Shown piece after piece: positions 41,879 through 51,501 of a DNA stretch of 64,000 nucleotides. The notes under the pieces are model-generated. The model made no database searches. It worked only from the letters and a program-made list of their open reading frames with translations, and was not told where the DNA came from. Origin of the DNA: an uncultured Collinsella sp. (GTDB lineage: Bacteria > Actinomycetota > Coriobacteriia > Coriobacteriales > Coriobacteriaceae); contig CALJDJ010000075.1 in the NCBI GenBank assembly GCA_938023705.1, positions 1-64,000 of the forward strand. The letters are read 5' to 3'. Each line of letters starts with the position of its first letter. Position 1 is the first letter of the stretch. Made by a program: the position numbers and the translations under genes.

Positions 41879-44800
41879 CGGCGAAGGCAAAAAAGACCTT
41901 TGTGGAGCGCGGCACGGTCGAGATCGAAGGGCACCCGGGGGCATCTTCGGTTACCTGCGGATATGGCGACACGGTGATGCTCAAGGCGAAGGCCAACGAC
42001 GGCTATCGTTTTGACCATTGGAAGGATAGCTCCGGTAAGGAGTACGACACCGCCGAGCTGGTCGTCAAGGTCACCAAGAGCGATACCTATACCGCGATTT
42101 TTACCGACTCAAAGCCCGAGGTCATCGTCACCGCCGATTCATGGCTCGGCGGTACCGTGACGTGCAATGGGACCGTGGTGAAGCCTACGACCGATACGTT
42201 CAAATTAGGGGAAACCCTTCATTTGACGGCCAAGGCCCATCCTGGCTTTTTGTTCCGGGGTTGGTACGTCAATGGCCGCCTGAAGAGCCTTAAGCACGAG
42301 ACTTCGTTGGTTGCGAAGGCTCGCGGTAAAACCGGGCACTGCGTTATTACCGCGGGCTTTGTGCCTATCGATACCGTCTGCGTGCCCCTCGCCGATCCTG
42401 CGGAGGGTGGCACCGTCAAGGCGAGCCGCGTTCTTGCGGACCGCGGCGCGGAGGTTGCCCTGAAGGCAACGCCCAATCCCGGTTATGTCTTTACTGGTTG
42501 GTATACGGCAGACGGCACGTTTGAGTCTGCCGATGCGGAGTTCACCTGCCACCAGGAACGCAGCCATGTGCACATCGCTCGCTTTATGGCAAAAAGCTAT
42601 GAAGTCGACGCGACGACGGTAGTCGATTCCGGCACCGGTTCGCTGGTCGAATCGGGTGTCGCCGGCTGGGTCGAGGGCACGGGTACCGTTGAGGCGGGGC
42701 ATGCCGCCACGCTGACCTCGCATGCGCTTTCGGGCTATGCGTTTGAGTATTGGGCCGATGCCTCGGGCGCCGTGGTAAGCCGTGACAGTACCTATCACGT
42801 GGTGCCGACGTCTGACACGACGCTCCAAGCCGTGTTCTCGGCAAAGCAATATACGGTGGACGTATCGTGCGAGGAGAGCATGGGCACGGTCGAGGGCGCG
42901 GGGACGTATACCGCCGGACAGGTCGCAACCGTGCGTGCGGTCGCCGCCGAGGATACGGCTTTTGTGGGCTGGTTCCAGAATGGCACGTGCGTGAGCTCCA
43001 AGAAAACCTATCGATTTACCGTGCGTGAGGATACGTCGCTCTATGCCGTCTTTGCGTCGGGTTCGTATGTCGTGCATACCGTTGCTTCGCCTGCCGAGGG
43101 CGGAGCCGTGAGCGGCTTTGGCGGCTATGAGGTCGGCGACCGCGCAACGCTTCGCGCGACTGCAAACACCGGGTATTCGTTTGCGGGTTGGACGGACGAC
43201 AAGGGCGAGTCAGTCAGCGAGAACGCCGACTATACCGTTAAGGTCACGGGTGACGCCGCCTATACGGCGACCTTTACGCCTAAGTCCTATCAGGTCGTTT
43301 TGAGCGCGAGTGACGATAGCGTTGGTACCCTGAGCGGCGAGGGTTCCTATCAATTCGGTGACACGGTCGAACTCAACGCTACGCCTATGGGAACCAAACG
43401 TTTTGTCGGCTGGTATGTCCTGGATGCCGAGGGCAACAAGTCGCTGCTGAGCTGCGACGCTCATTGTTGGGTTAAGCTCGACGAGGATATGGTCGAGGGG
43501 CTCGAGGACGATACGTTGGAGCTCCAGGCCGTGTTTGCCGATCCGTACGAGGTGACCGTTACGGGCGAGGTCGTGGTGAAGGACAAGACTTCGAACAGGG
43601 GCTGCCGTGTTACGGGCAGCGGTAGCTTTGCCGTGGGCGATCAGGTGGAACTGACCGCTGTTGCCGGCATGGGCTATCGCTTTGTGGGCTGGAGCACCGA
43701 TAAGGAGGGCACCTCGATTGTCGAGACCGCGACGACTCTCGATGTGACCGTCACGCAGGACATAACGTACTACGCGCAGTTCGAATCCGATGGACAGGTG
43801 ACCATTACCGTCACTGGCTCGTCCATCTTCCGCGGTACGGCCCTTCTTGTCGACGGCATTCCTGCCGGCAGCAGGTCCTACGACAGGGGCGACATGTTTA
43901 TGGCGATTGCGATCCCGTGGAAGAAGTACCACTTCTCGCATTGGGTCGACGATGCGGGTGTCACGGTGAGCTACAGCGCTTTCTATATCGGTACCGCCAA
44001 GGAGAATAAGCAGCTTACGGCCGTGTTCTACGAGACGGGCTGCGATGTTCAGGTCGCTACGTATCCTAAGGATGCTGGCTTTTCGATGGTAGCGCTCGGT
44101 ACGGGTGGCTCCTACCACTCCGCGGCGATTATGTTTACCGTGCCGCATAAGGGTTGGAAGTTTAAATACTGGGTCGATGAGAACGGCATGCCTGTGGGCG
44201 CCACGCCGGTGATCAACCGCGTAGTGTTTGGCAACCGAACCTTTACGGCCGTTTATGAACGGGCGACGATGTCGGTGACGGCGGTTGATCCGCGTCAGGG
44301 CGGACACGTCGAGGGTTCCTCCGAGGACGAATCTCTGGGCTATGCCGTGACCAACGAAGTCGAGAACGGTGAGTCCACGACCCTGACTGCCGTTCCCGAT
44401 GCGGGGTATGTGTTCGATGGGTGGTATGCGCGCAATGACGACGGGTCGTTGGGCGATGAGCCGCTGAACACGGATACTATCTGGACGTTTGTCCCCGAGG
44501 ACAATATGACCGTCGAGGCGCGCTTTGCGGAGGCGTCCAAGTACAAGGTGACGGCCCGAGCGGTCAACGGATCGGTTGATCTGGAGTCTGCTTTGGTCGC
44601 TACGGATGGCAAGGTGACGCTTTCGGCGACGCCCGATGAGGGCTGCTATCTGACGCGCGTGACCGTTGCCGAAGAGGCCGGTGATGACGGTTCGGCCGGC
44701 AATGCCTATGACCTTGATATTTCTGACTACAAGGGTGGGGCGTACGAGGTCACACTGAGTGGCGTGAGTGCTCCGCAAAAGGTCACGTTCGAGTTTGCGA

Positions 44801-47800
44801 AGGCAGCGGCTCCACAGGTCCTTGCGCAGCCGCAGGATGCGAGTGCTTACGAGGGCGATCCGGTCGAACTTTCGGTCGCCGCCGAGGCGGGGCGCAACGT
44901 TCGCGTCCATGCGGCCGTGTCATCTGGATCCGCTGCAGACGTCAAGCTGAGCTACCAGTGGTATCGCATGTCTGACGATGGTGGCAAGGCGGTGGCACTG
45001 AAGGGCGAGACGGGGGAGGCCCTCTCGATTGCCCAGCTCGACAGCGAGAACGAGGGCGAGTACTTCTGCCGCATTACGCAGAGCTACCTGGGCACGGTGA
45101 CAAAGACGGATACCGAACATGCGAAAGTATCCATCGTGCCCCGAGAAACGCTTGTGTTTAACGGGCGTGTGCTGCCGGTGGCGACCGCTCACGATGAATA
45201 CCGCGCGCAGATTGCCGGCGCTATGGGCGGCAAGGCGCCGTATGCGTACAACTTGGATGATGTTGAGGTTCCTGAGGGCATGCAGCTGACGCTGGCAGAT
45301 GACGGATCGGGCGCCTTGGTGCTCTCGGGCGTGCCTGCGGCCACGGGTGTGTGTCGCTTCAAGATTAGGTGCACTGATGACCTGGGCAACAAGTGCGATG
45401 CGCACTTCGCGCTGCTCGTGAAGGCGAAGAAAGCCCCGCTTGCATTTGAGGGCCAGACCTTTACCTACAACGCGACGGCGCAGGCCCCGGAGCTCTCGGG
45501 CGTGCCCGAGGGTTGCGAGGACGATGTCAAACTGACCTATGTTGGCACGGGCGACACACATTACTCGTCGGATCAGGCGCCGGTGGATGCCGGCACGTAT
45601 CGTGCGGTGGTGACGCTCGACGCCAAGGGATATGTCGGTAATGCCTCCTGTGACTTCACGATCGAGAAGGCCCCGGTCGATATTTCGATCGAGACGTCTG
45701 ATGTGACATACGATGGCGCACGACACGGTGCGGCGGTTGCGGTTGCCGGCCTTGATGCATCTGGCTATTCCGTTGCCTATTGCGGTATAGATGGAACGTC
45801 CTATGGTCCGACGGCGCTGGAGCCGTGCGACAGCGGTAACTACCGCGTCACGGTTAAGGTGACTGACCCCAACTATCAGGGTAAAAAGTCCGCCGAGTTC
45901 TCGATTACAAAGGCAAGCCAGGTTATTACGGGAACGACGAGCTATTCGGGTGTATACGGTGGAGACCCCATTGTGTTTAACAACGTTGCCCAGACTCCCG
46001 TGACTTTTGAGCTGGTCGATTCCGATGACGATAGGGGCCCGGTTTCGATTAAGGGACGCTGCGCGACGGTGAAGGCTGCCGGTACGGCACGTGTTGTCGC
46101 CCATGCCAAGGCGTCTCGAAACTATCTTGCCGCCGAGGACGTCGAGTTGACGGTTTCCGTTGCACCTGCCCAGTTGCTGGTGAAGGTCGACGATGCCGAG
46201 CGCTTTGAGGGCCAGGAAAATCCCGAGTTTACCTCCAGCTTGGTGAGCCGTTGCGACACCTCGGACGTTAAAGTTACGTACTTCTGCTCGGCGAATAAGA
46301 AATCGCCGGCGGGTGAGTACCAGATCGACGCGGCGGTTGCCGATCCGAACTTTGATGTCGCGGTCGACCCCGGTACGCTGACGGTCAAGAAGAAGCCCGA
46401 ACACTACAAGGTGACGGCGAAGGCAGTCAACGGTTCGGTCGACAACGACTTGGTTTCGGTCGTTGAGGGCGGGGATGCGACCCTCTCGGCGACGCCCGAC
46501 GAGGGCTGCTACCTCGAGCGCGTGACGGTCGCGCAGGCCGGCTCAGATGCGACCGTTGACCTCGACATTTCTGATTACAAGGGCGGGGCGTACAAGGTCA
46601 CGCTGAGCGATGTCACCACATCGCAGGAGGTCGCGTTCGAGTTTGCGAAGGCGGACGCTCCGCGTGTGGTCGCGCAGCCGCAGGACGTGAGCGTCCATGA
46701 GGGCGATTCGGCTGTGCTCTCGGTCGCGGCCGAGGCGGGCAAGAACGTCGCCGACCACGCGGCCTCGTCCACGGGTTGCGCTGCCGAGGTTGAGCTCTCC
46801 TACCAGTGGTTCCGCATGGTGAATGGCAAGGCCGTGGCGCTCGAGGGCGAGACGGGGGAGACGCTCTCGCTCGCGGACCTCGACGACGAGCTGGCCGGCG
46901 AGTATTTCTGCCGCATCACTCAGCGCTACCTTGGTACTGAGAAGCAGACGGACAGTGATTGCGTCTCCGCCTCCGTCGTTGCCTGGGACACCCTTGTGTT
47001 TAACGGTGGCCTGCTGCCGGCAGCGAGTGCGCACGGCACGTACATCGCCACGATTGCCGGGGCCGCGGGCGGCAAGGCTCCGTACGAGTACGCATGGGAT
47101 AAGACGAAGCTCCCCGACGGGCTCAAGCTCTCCCGTACTTCGGGCGGTCTGACGCTCTCTGGTGTTCCGTCCAAGACGGGCGTTTCCGCCTTCGATATTA
47201 CGTGCACGGATGCCCGTGGCGAGGCCATGACCGCCCGCTTTGCGCTCGCTGTCCAGGCAAAGCGCGTAAAGCTTACGTTTACGGATGGCGACTTTACCTT
47301 TAATGGCGCGTCGCAGGCCCCCGAAGTTTCCGGTGCTCCCAAGGTCTGCAAGGGTGACCTGAAGGTCTGGTACTACGGATGCGGAAGTACGCAATATTTC
47401 TCGACGGATGCCCCGACCGATGCCGGCACATACCGCGCTGTCGCCACGCTGCGCAGCCACGGCTACATCGGTGCCGCTGCCTGCCAGTTCGAGATCGCTC
47501 CGGCAAAGCTCAAGGTGAAGGTTGACGACGCCGAGCGCTTCGAGGGAGAGGCGAACCCGGCGTTTACCTCGAGCCTGGAGAGTGCGGTTGATACTTCGGG
47601 TGTGAAGGTCGAGTACTCCTGCGATGCCGATGAGAGCTTTCCTGCTGGCAAGTACCAGATCGGCGCGACGGTCACCGATCCGAATTTCGATGTCGAGGTC
47701 GTGCCCGGAACGCTGACGGTGAAAAAGAAGCAGGAGCCCGTCGGTCCCGACCCGGTGGTTCCGGACCCGGACAATCCGGATAACCCCGACCCGGACAACC

Positions 47801-49776
47801 CGGATCCCGATCAGCCTGATCCTGGTCCTAACCCCGGCCCGGATAATCCGGAGCCCGATAATCCTAATCCGGATCCCAAGCCTGATCCAGATCCCAAGCC
47901 TGATCCAGATCCCAAGCCTGACCCCGATAATCCCGACCCTGATAACCCCGAGCCCGATAACCCGGACAAGCCCGAGCGCTTTGAGGTGACGGCAAAGGCG
48001 GTCAACGGTTCGGTCGACAACGCTTCCGTCACCGTTGATGCGGGCGGCGACGTGACGCTCTCGGCGACGCCCGACGAGGGCTGCTACCTCGAGCGGGTGA
48101 CGGTCACGGAAGCCGGCTCGGATAAGGCCATCGATCTCGATATTTCCGGCTATGAGGGCGGAGCGTACGAGGTCACGCTGAGTGGCGTCACCGCGTCGCA
48201 CGAGATTACGTTCGAGTTCGCGAAAGCGGACGCTCCGAAGGTGATTGCGCAGCCACAGGACGCGAGTGCCCACGAGGGCGATGCTGTTGTGCTCTCGGTT
48301 TCTGCCGAGGCGGGCAAGGGCGTCCTCGACCACACGTCCTCGTCCACGGGTTCCGCCGCCGATGTCGAACTTTCCTATCAGTGGTTCCACATGGTGGGCG
48401 GCGAGACCGTGGCGCTCGAGGGCGAGACGGGGGAGACGCTCCTCATCGAGGGCCTTGATGAGGATTGCGCCGGCGAGTATTTCTGCCGCGTCACTCAGCG
48501 CTACCTTGGTACCGAGGCGCAGGTGGAAAGCGATCGTGCCGTCGTTTCCGTTGTGCTCCGGGATGCCCTCGTGTTCAACGGCGGTCTGCTGCCGGTCGCA
48601 CGTGCGCATAGCACGTATCGAGCGACGATTGCGGGTGCCGCGGGTGGCGAAGCTCCATATGAGTACACATGGGACGACGCTAAGCTCCCCGACGGGTTTA
48701 AGCTCACCCGCACAGCGGGCGGCCTGACGCTCTCGGGCACCCCGTCCAAGGCCGGAGTGTCTAGCTTTGACATCACGTGCAAGGACGCTCGGGGTGAGAC
48801 CGGGACCGCGCACTTTGTTCTGGTCGTTCAGGCGAAGCGGGTCAAGCTTGCATTTGAGAGCGGCAACTTCGTCTATAGCGGTGACGCCCAGGCGCCCGAG
48901 GTCACGGGGGTTCCCAAGGCCTGCGAAGGTGACCTGAGGGTCAGGTATTACGGGACGGGCGGCACGCACTATTCGTCGAGTGAGGCCCCGACCGATGCCG
49001 GCACGTATCGCGCCGTTGCCACGCTGCGAAGCAACGGGTATATCGGCGCCGCCTCGCGCAAGTTCAGGATTGCGCCGACGAAGCTTAAGGTAAAAGTCGA
49101 CGATGTTGAACGCTTCGAGGGAGAGATGAATCCCGCCTTTACCTCGAGCCTAAAGAGCTCGGCCGATACCTCGGGCGTGAAGGTCGAGTACTCCTGCGTC
49201 GCCGATGAGAGTTCTCTGGCGGGCGAGTACCAGATCGAGGCGACGGTCACCGACCCGAACTTTGATGTCACGGTTGAGCCCGGTACGCTGACGGTGAAGA
49301 AGAAGCAAGAGCCTGTCGACCCGGACCCGGTGGTTCCCGATCCGGACAAGCCCGATGGACCCGATCCGGACAAGCCGGACCCGGACAAGCCCGAGCCTGA
49401 CCAGCCTGATCCGGGCAAGCCTGAGCCCGACAAACCGGAGCCTGATCAGCCGGACAAGCCGGATCCGGATAACCCGGATAAGCCTGAGCCTGACAACCCG
49501 AGTAAGCCGGACCCGGATAAGCCCGGGACGCCCGATTCCAACCAGTCGGATTCTGGGGATCCGGCAAAACCAGGTAGTTCGGCTGACTCCGCAGCCGATA
49601 AGGCAAGGGGCGATGGTGCGGAAAACCCCGGACAGAAGGCTTCGTCCAAGACGAGCGCTCAGCAGCTCGCCGATGCGGGCGATAACGCGCCATTGGCCGT
49701 CGCCGTGGCTGCGGGCGCCGTTGCGCTTATCGCAATAGCGCTCGAGCTGCTGCGTCGTCGTCGATCGGACGCGTAA
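41830..49776 (+). CDS. Giant repeat-rich surface protein, C-terminal part (after frameshift)
   Basis: This 2,648-residue frame continues the preceding gene. Its true sequence enters upstream as SYLEFYPEDVECT, so the GTG at 41830 is probably not a start. It has about eleven more FxxW B-type repeats to residue 900. Three copies of a compound module follow (from 44545, 46408 and 47984): a B-repeat-like segment, an Ig-like domain with YQWFRM...GEYFCRIT, a putative-Ig/cadherin-like domain and MBG-type domains. Two Pro/Asp-rich linkers follow modules 2 and 3. The end is a hydrophobic helix (LAVAVAAGAVALIAIALELL) and RRRRSDA, a wall-sorting-like tail whose motif reads LADAGD instead of LPxTG. A terminator follows. 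Confidence 0.85.
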   Translation: MECTVRAVFEENTHTVTAKAKKTFVERGTVEIEGHPGASSVTCGYGDTVMLKAKANDGYRFDHWKDSSGKEYDTAELVVKVTKSDTYTAIFTDSKPEVIVTADSWLGGTVTCNGTVVKPTTDTFKLGETLHLTAKAHPGFLFRGWYVNGRLKSLKHETSLVAKARGKTGHCVITAGFVPIDTVCVPLADPAEGGTVKASRVLADRGAEVALKATPNPGYVFTGWYTADGTFESADAEFTCHQERSHVHIARFMAKSYEVDATTVVDSGTGSLVESGVAGWVEGTGTVEAGHAATLTSHALSGYAFEYWADASGAVVSRDSTYHVVPTSDTTLQAVFSAKQYTVDVSCEESMGTVEGAGTYTAGQVATVRAVAAEDTAFVGWFQNGTCVSSKKTYRFTVREDTSLYAVFASGSYVVHTVASPAEGGAVSGFGGYEVGDRATLRATANTGYSFAGWTDDKGESVSENADYTVKVTGDAAYTATFTPKSYQVVLSASDDSVGTLSGEGSYQFGDTVELNATPMGTKRFVGWYVLDAEGNKSLLSCDAHCWVKLDEDMVEGLEDDTLELQAVFADPYEVTVTGEVVVKDKTSNRGCRVTGSGSFAVGDQVELTAVAGMGYRFVGWSTDKEGTSIVETATTLDVTVTQDITYYAQFESDGQVTITVTGSSIFRGTALLVDGIPAGSRSYDRGDMFMAIAIPWKKYHFSHWVDDAGVTVSYSAFYIGTAKENKQLTAVFYETGCDVQVATYPKDAGFSMVALGTGGSYHSAAIMFTVPHKGWKFKYWVDENGMPVGATPVINRVVFGNRTFTAVYERATMSVTAVDPRQGGHVEGSSEDESLGYAVTNEVENGESTTLTAVPDAGYVFDGWYARNDDGSLGDEPLNTDTIWTFVPEDNMTVEARFAEASKYKVTARAVNGSVDLESALVATDGKVTLSATPDEGCYLTRVTVAEEAGDDGSAGNAYDLDISDYKGGAYEVTLSGVSAPQKVTFEFAKAAAPQVLAQPQDASAYEGDPVELSVAAEAGRNVRVHAAVSSGSAADVKLSYQWYRMSDDGGKAVALKGETGEALSIAQLDSENEGEYFCRITQSYLGTVTKTDTEHAKVSIVPRETLVFNGRVLPVATAHDEYRAQIAGAMGGKAPYAYNLDDVEVPEGMQLTLADDGSGALVLSGVPAATGVCRFKIRCTDDLGNKCDAHFALLVKAKKAPLAFEGQTFTYNATAQAPELSGVPEGCEDDVKLTYVGTGDTHYSSDQAPVDAGTYRAVVTLDAKGYVGNASCDFTIEKAPVDISIETSDVTYDGARHGAAVAVAGLDASGYSVAYCGIDGTSYGPTALEPCDSGNYRVTVKVTDPNYQGKKSAEFSITKASQVITGTTSYSGVYGGDPIVFNNVAQTPVTFELVDSDDDRGPVSIKGRCATVKAAGTARVVAHAKASRNYLAAEDVELTVSVAPAQLLVKVDDAERFEGQENPEFTSSLVSRCDTSDVKVTYFCSANKKSPAGEYQIDAAVADPNFDVAVDPGTLTVKKKPEHYKVTAKAVNGSVDNDLVSVVEGGDATLSATPDEGCYLERVTVAQAGSDATVDLDISDYKGGAYKVTLSDVTTSQEVAFEFAKADAPRVVAQPQDVSVHEGDSAVLSVAAEAGKNVADHAASSTGCAAEVELSYQWFRMVNGKAVALEGETGETLSLADLDDELAGEYFCRITQRYLGTEKQTDSDCVSASVVAWDTLVFNGGLLPAASAHGTYIATIAGAAGGKAPYEYAWDKTKLPDGLKLSRTSGGLTLSGVPSKTGVSAFDITCTDARGEAMTARFALAVQAKRVKLTFTDGDFTFNGASQAPEVSGAPKVCKGDLKVWYYGCGSTQYFSTDAPTDAGTYRAVATLRSHGYIGAAACQFEIAPAKLKVKVDDAERFEGEANPAFTSSLESAVDTSGVKVEYSCDADESFPAGKYQIGATVTDPNFDVEVVPGTLTVKKKQEPVGPDPVVPDPDNPDNPDPDNPDPDQPDPGPNPGPDNPEPDNPNPDPKPDPDPKPDPDPKPDPDNPDPDNPEPDNPDKPERFEVTAKAVNGSVDNASVTVDAGGDVTLSATPDEGCYLERVTVTEAGSDKAIDLDISGYEGGAYEVTLSGVTASHEITFEFAKADAPKVIAQPQDASAHEGDAVVLSVSAEAGKGVLDHTSSSTGSAADVELSYQWFHMVGGETVALEGETGETLLIEGLDEDCAGEYFCRVTQRYLGTEAQVESDRAVVSVVLRDALVFNGGLLPVARAHSTYRATIAGAAGGEAPYEYTWDDAKLPDGFKLTRTAGGLTLSGTPSKAGVSSFDITCKDARGETGTAHFVLVVQAKRVKLAFESGNFVYSGDAQAPEVTGVPKACEGDLRVRYYGTGGTHYSSSEAPTDAGTYRAVATLRSNGYIGAASRKFRIAPTKLKVKVDDVERFEGEMNPAFTSSLKSSADTSGVKVEYSCVADESSLAGEYQIEATVTDPNFDVTVEPGTLTVKKKQEPVDPDPVVPDPDKPDGPDPDKPDPDKPEPDQPDPGKPEPDKPEPDQPDKPDPDNPDKPEPDNPSKPDPDKPGTPDSNQSDSGDPAKPGSSADSAADKARGDGAENPGQKASSKTSAQQLADAGDNAPLAVAVAAGAVALIAIALELLRRRRSDA
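44545..49310 (+). repeat. Three-fold repeat of a compound Ig/MBG module
   Basis: Units start at 44545, 46408 and 47984, each with VNGSVD followed by TLSATPDEGCYL. The second and third are about 1.3 kb and share long identical DNA words, for example around the CTCTCGGCGACGCCCGACGA segment. They must have duplicated recently or been homogenised. The first unit is longer because it has an extra MBG-type domain. Confidence 0.8.
47746..47976 (+). repeat. Pro/Asp-rich linker 1
   Basis: About 77 residues consist of PDP, PDN and PKPDPD units, with three consecutive copies of the DPKPDP word at the DNA level. Such linkers span the cell wall or separate domains in surface proteins. The repeats are prone to slippage. 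Confidence 0.85.
49316..49545 (+). repeat. Pro/Asp/Lys-rich linker 2
   Basis: PDKPDPDKPEPDQP-type units make a second low-complexity linker just before the C-terminal anchor, in the place of the wall-spanning stalk. It differs from linker 1 by its many lysines. Confidence 0.85.
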
Positions 49777-49841
49777 CGGCTCGGAAGGGGTGGCTAGATT
49801 GAAGTTTTGCGCGATTTAGTCTGCTAAAGCGTATATACTTG

Positions 49842-49871
49842 CGGGACGGGTCTTTTGCCCGTCCCGTTTTT
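49842..49871 (+). terminator. Intrinsic terminator of the giant surface protein gene
   Basis: CGGGACGGG (49842-49850) pairs with CCCGTCCCG (49858-49866), followed by TTTTTG. Confidence 0.88.
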
Positions 49872-49894
49872 GTCTCGACTCGAAAGGCGGTCCC

Positions 49895-51253
49895 ATGGCC
49901 TCATCCGCTTCCCGCGGCCTGCGCTCCGACCATGTCCTCACTGTCGGCATCGCCCTGTTCTCGATGCTCTTTGGCGCCGGCAACCTCATTATTCCGCCGC
50001 TGCTGGCGCTGCAGGCAGGTTCTGCCACGCCGGTCGCCATGCTTGGATTTCTCATTGCCGCCATTGGCCTGCCCGTCATGGGCTTTATCGCCGTGGCGCT
50101 TGCCGGAACGGCGCGCGAGCTTGCCGGCCGCGTGCACCCCAAGTTTGGCGAGTTCTTTGTCGCGGCGGTGTATCTGGCTATCGGCCCGTGTCTGGCCATT
50201 CCGCGTACGAGCTCCACAGCCTTCGAGATGCTGGTGCCGCTGCTGCCCGAGGGCGTCTCGCATGGCACCGCGCGCTTGGTCTTCGCCGTCGCCTTCTTCG
50301 TGGTCGCATTTGCGCTCACGCTGCGTCCCGGCGTCATCACGCGCGTGCTCGGCCGCATTACGGGCCCCGCGCTCATCGCCCTTATCGTGTTGGTCGTGGG
50401 CGCAGCCGTGGTTTCGCCGCTGGGCCCTGCTGCCGCGCCGCAGGCTCCCTATAATGCCGGTGCTGCCGTGCAGGGCTTTTTGACCGGGTACCAGACCATG
50501 GACCTGCTCGCCTCGCTCGCCTTTGGCATCATCATCGCCGAGACTATCCACGAGCTGGGCGTTACCGATGACAAGCGCGTTGCCTTCGAGATTTCGCGCT
50601 CCGGCGTGATCGCCGGTTTGCTCATGGCCATCATCTACTGCGGCCTGGCGCTTGCCGGCGCGCAGCTCAGCACCGTGATGCCCGATGCCACCAACGGTGC
50701 CGCCATCCTTGCCCGTTCGGCCTCCATGCACTTTGGCCTTGCCGGCACGGTCGTGGTCTTTGCGATTTTCTTCCTCGCCTGCATGAACGTGTGCATCGGC
50801 CTCATCAGCTGCTGCTCGCGTTACTTCTGCGAGACGTATGTGGTCGAAGGGGGAGCGGAGGCCTCTGAGGAGGCCATGCGCCGTCCCTTTGCGGTACTCG
50901 CCTTTGTGTTCGCAGCGTTTTCGTGCGTGCTCTCCAACGTGGGCCTCGACGTGATTCTTATGTTCTCGGTGCCCATGCTCAACGCCCTGTACCCCGTCGC
51001 CATCGTGCTGGTGCTTATGGGTCTGGTGCACGGTTTTTGCGACGCGCATCCGCAGGCGTGGGTCTGGGTCGGCGGCGTTGTCGCAGTGCAGAGCGTGATT
51101 ACCTCGGTCCGCGATGCGTTCTTTACGGGCGCGTGGCTGCCGTTCGATGCGCTGCCGCTGGCAGACATTGGAGCCGCGTGGGCGCCGGTTGCCGTGGTGG
51201 CGTTTGTGATCGGCCTGCTCCACAGTCGGTTTGTCGTACATTCGAGGAGCTAG
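49895..51253 (+). CDS. brnQ: Branched-chain amino acid transporter, LIVCS family
   Basis: The 452-residue membrane protein has about twelve hydrophobic helices and the BrnQ blocks FSMLFGAGNLIIPP near the N-terminus, IPRTSSTAFEM, and QTMDLLASLAFGIIIAETI. BrnQ imports leucine, isoleucine and valine with sodium or protons. The ATG follows GAAAGG seven bases away, right behind the terminator of the surface protein gene. It is apparently monocistronic. A strong tRNA promoter lies immediately after the stop. Confidence 0.93.
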   Translation: MASSASRGLRSDHVLTVGIALFSMLFGAGNLIIPPLLALQAGSATPVAMLGFLIAAIGLPVMGFIAVALAGTARELAGRVHPKFGEFFVAAVYLAIGPCLAIPRTSSTAFEMLVPLLPEGVSHGTARLVFAVAFFVVAFALTLRPGVITRVLGRITGPALIALIVLVVGAAVVSPLGPAAAPQAPYNAGAAVQGFLTGYQTMDLLASLAFGIIIAETIHELGVTDDKRVAFEISRSGVIAGLLMAIIYCGLALAGAQLSTVMPDATNGAAILARSASMHFGLAGTVVVFAIFFLACMNVCIGLISCCSRYFCETYVVEGGAEASEEAMRRPFAVLAFVFAAFSCVLSNVGLDVILMFSVPMLNALYPVAIVLVLMGLVHGFCDAHPQAWVWVGGVVAVQSVITSVRDAFFTGAWLPFDALPLADIGAAWAPVAVVAFVIGLLHSRFVVHSRS

Positions 51254-51264
51254 GGTATCGTCGC

Positions 51265-51293
51265 TTGCACAGGCGGGGAGTCTCCCCTATAAT
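51265..51293 (+). promoter_or_regulatory. Promoter of the tRNA-Pro/tRNA-Gly operon
   Basis: TTGCAC (51265-51270) and the consensus TATAAT (51288-51293) have exactly 17 bases between them, about 50 bases ahead of tRNA-Pro. The spacer contains GGGGAG-TC-TCCCC, a small palindrome. Confidence 0.8.
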
Positions 51294-51344
51294 TTCCTTC
51301 GCTTTGGGACACGCAAGGTTTAGACCTTAGCTGCTCAACACCTT

Positions 51345-51421
51345 CGGGACGTGGCGCAGTTTGGTAGCGCGCCTGCTTTGGGAGCAGGATGTCGCAGGTT
51401 CAAATCCTGTCGTCCCGACCA
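51345..51421 (+). tRNA. tRNA-Pro (anticodon TGG)
   Basis: The acceptor CGGGACG (51345-51351) pairs with CGTCCCG (51411-51417). The anticodon stem CCTGC/GCAGG encloses TTTGGGA with anticodon TGG. The T loop is TTCAAAT, and CCA is encoded at 51419-51421. Length is 77 nt. Confidence 0.95.
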
Positions 51422-51427
51422 TATCTT

Positions 51428-51501
51428 GCGGGCGTAGTTCAATGGTAGAACTTCAGCCTTCCAAGCTGATGACGCGGGTTCGATTCCCGTCGCCCGCTCC
51501 A
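51428..51501 (+). tRNA. tRNA-Gly (anticodon TCC)
   Basis: The acceptor GCGGGCG pairs with CGCCCGC. The anticodon stem CAGC/GCTG encloses CTTCCAA with anticodon TCC. The T loop is TTCGATT, and CCA is encoded at 51499-51501. It follows tRNA-Pro after 6 bases, so the two share a transcript. Its 3' half is copied twice downstream. Confidence 0.95.

Noticed and set aside
41830..41900. Independent start of the second half of the surface protein at GTG 41830
   Set aside because: The reading frame is coherent upstream of the GTG (SYLEFYPEDV) and the ribosome binding site is poor, so it is a continuation rather than a new gene.
43210..44910. 566-codon minus-strand open frame inside the surface protein gene
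   Set aside because: It is antisense to well-formed B-type repeats, with repetitive Arg/His content and no start signal.
47746..47976. Regular short repeats resembling a CRISPR array
   Set aside because: The repeats are in-frame Pro/Asp codons without unique spacers of constant length.
46543..48969. 808-codon minus-strand open frame inside the surface protein gene
   Set aside because: The plus strand encodes a coherent domain order with signal peptide and anchor. The antisense frame is Arg/Val/Gly-rich and mirrors the repeats.
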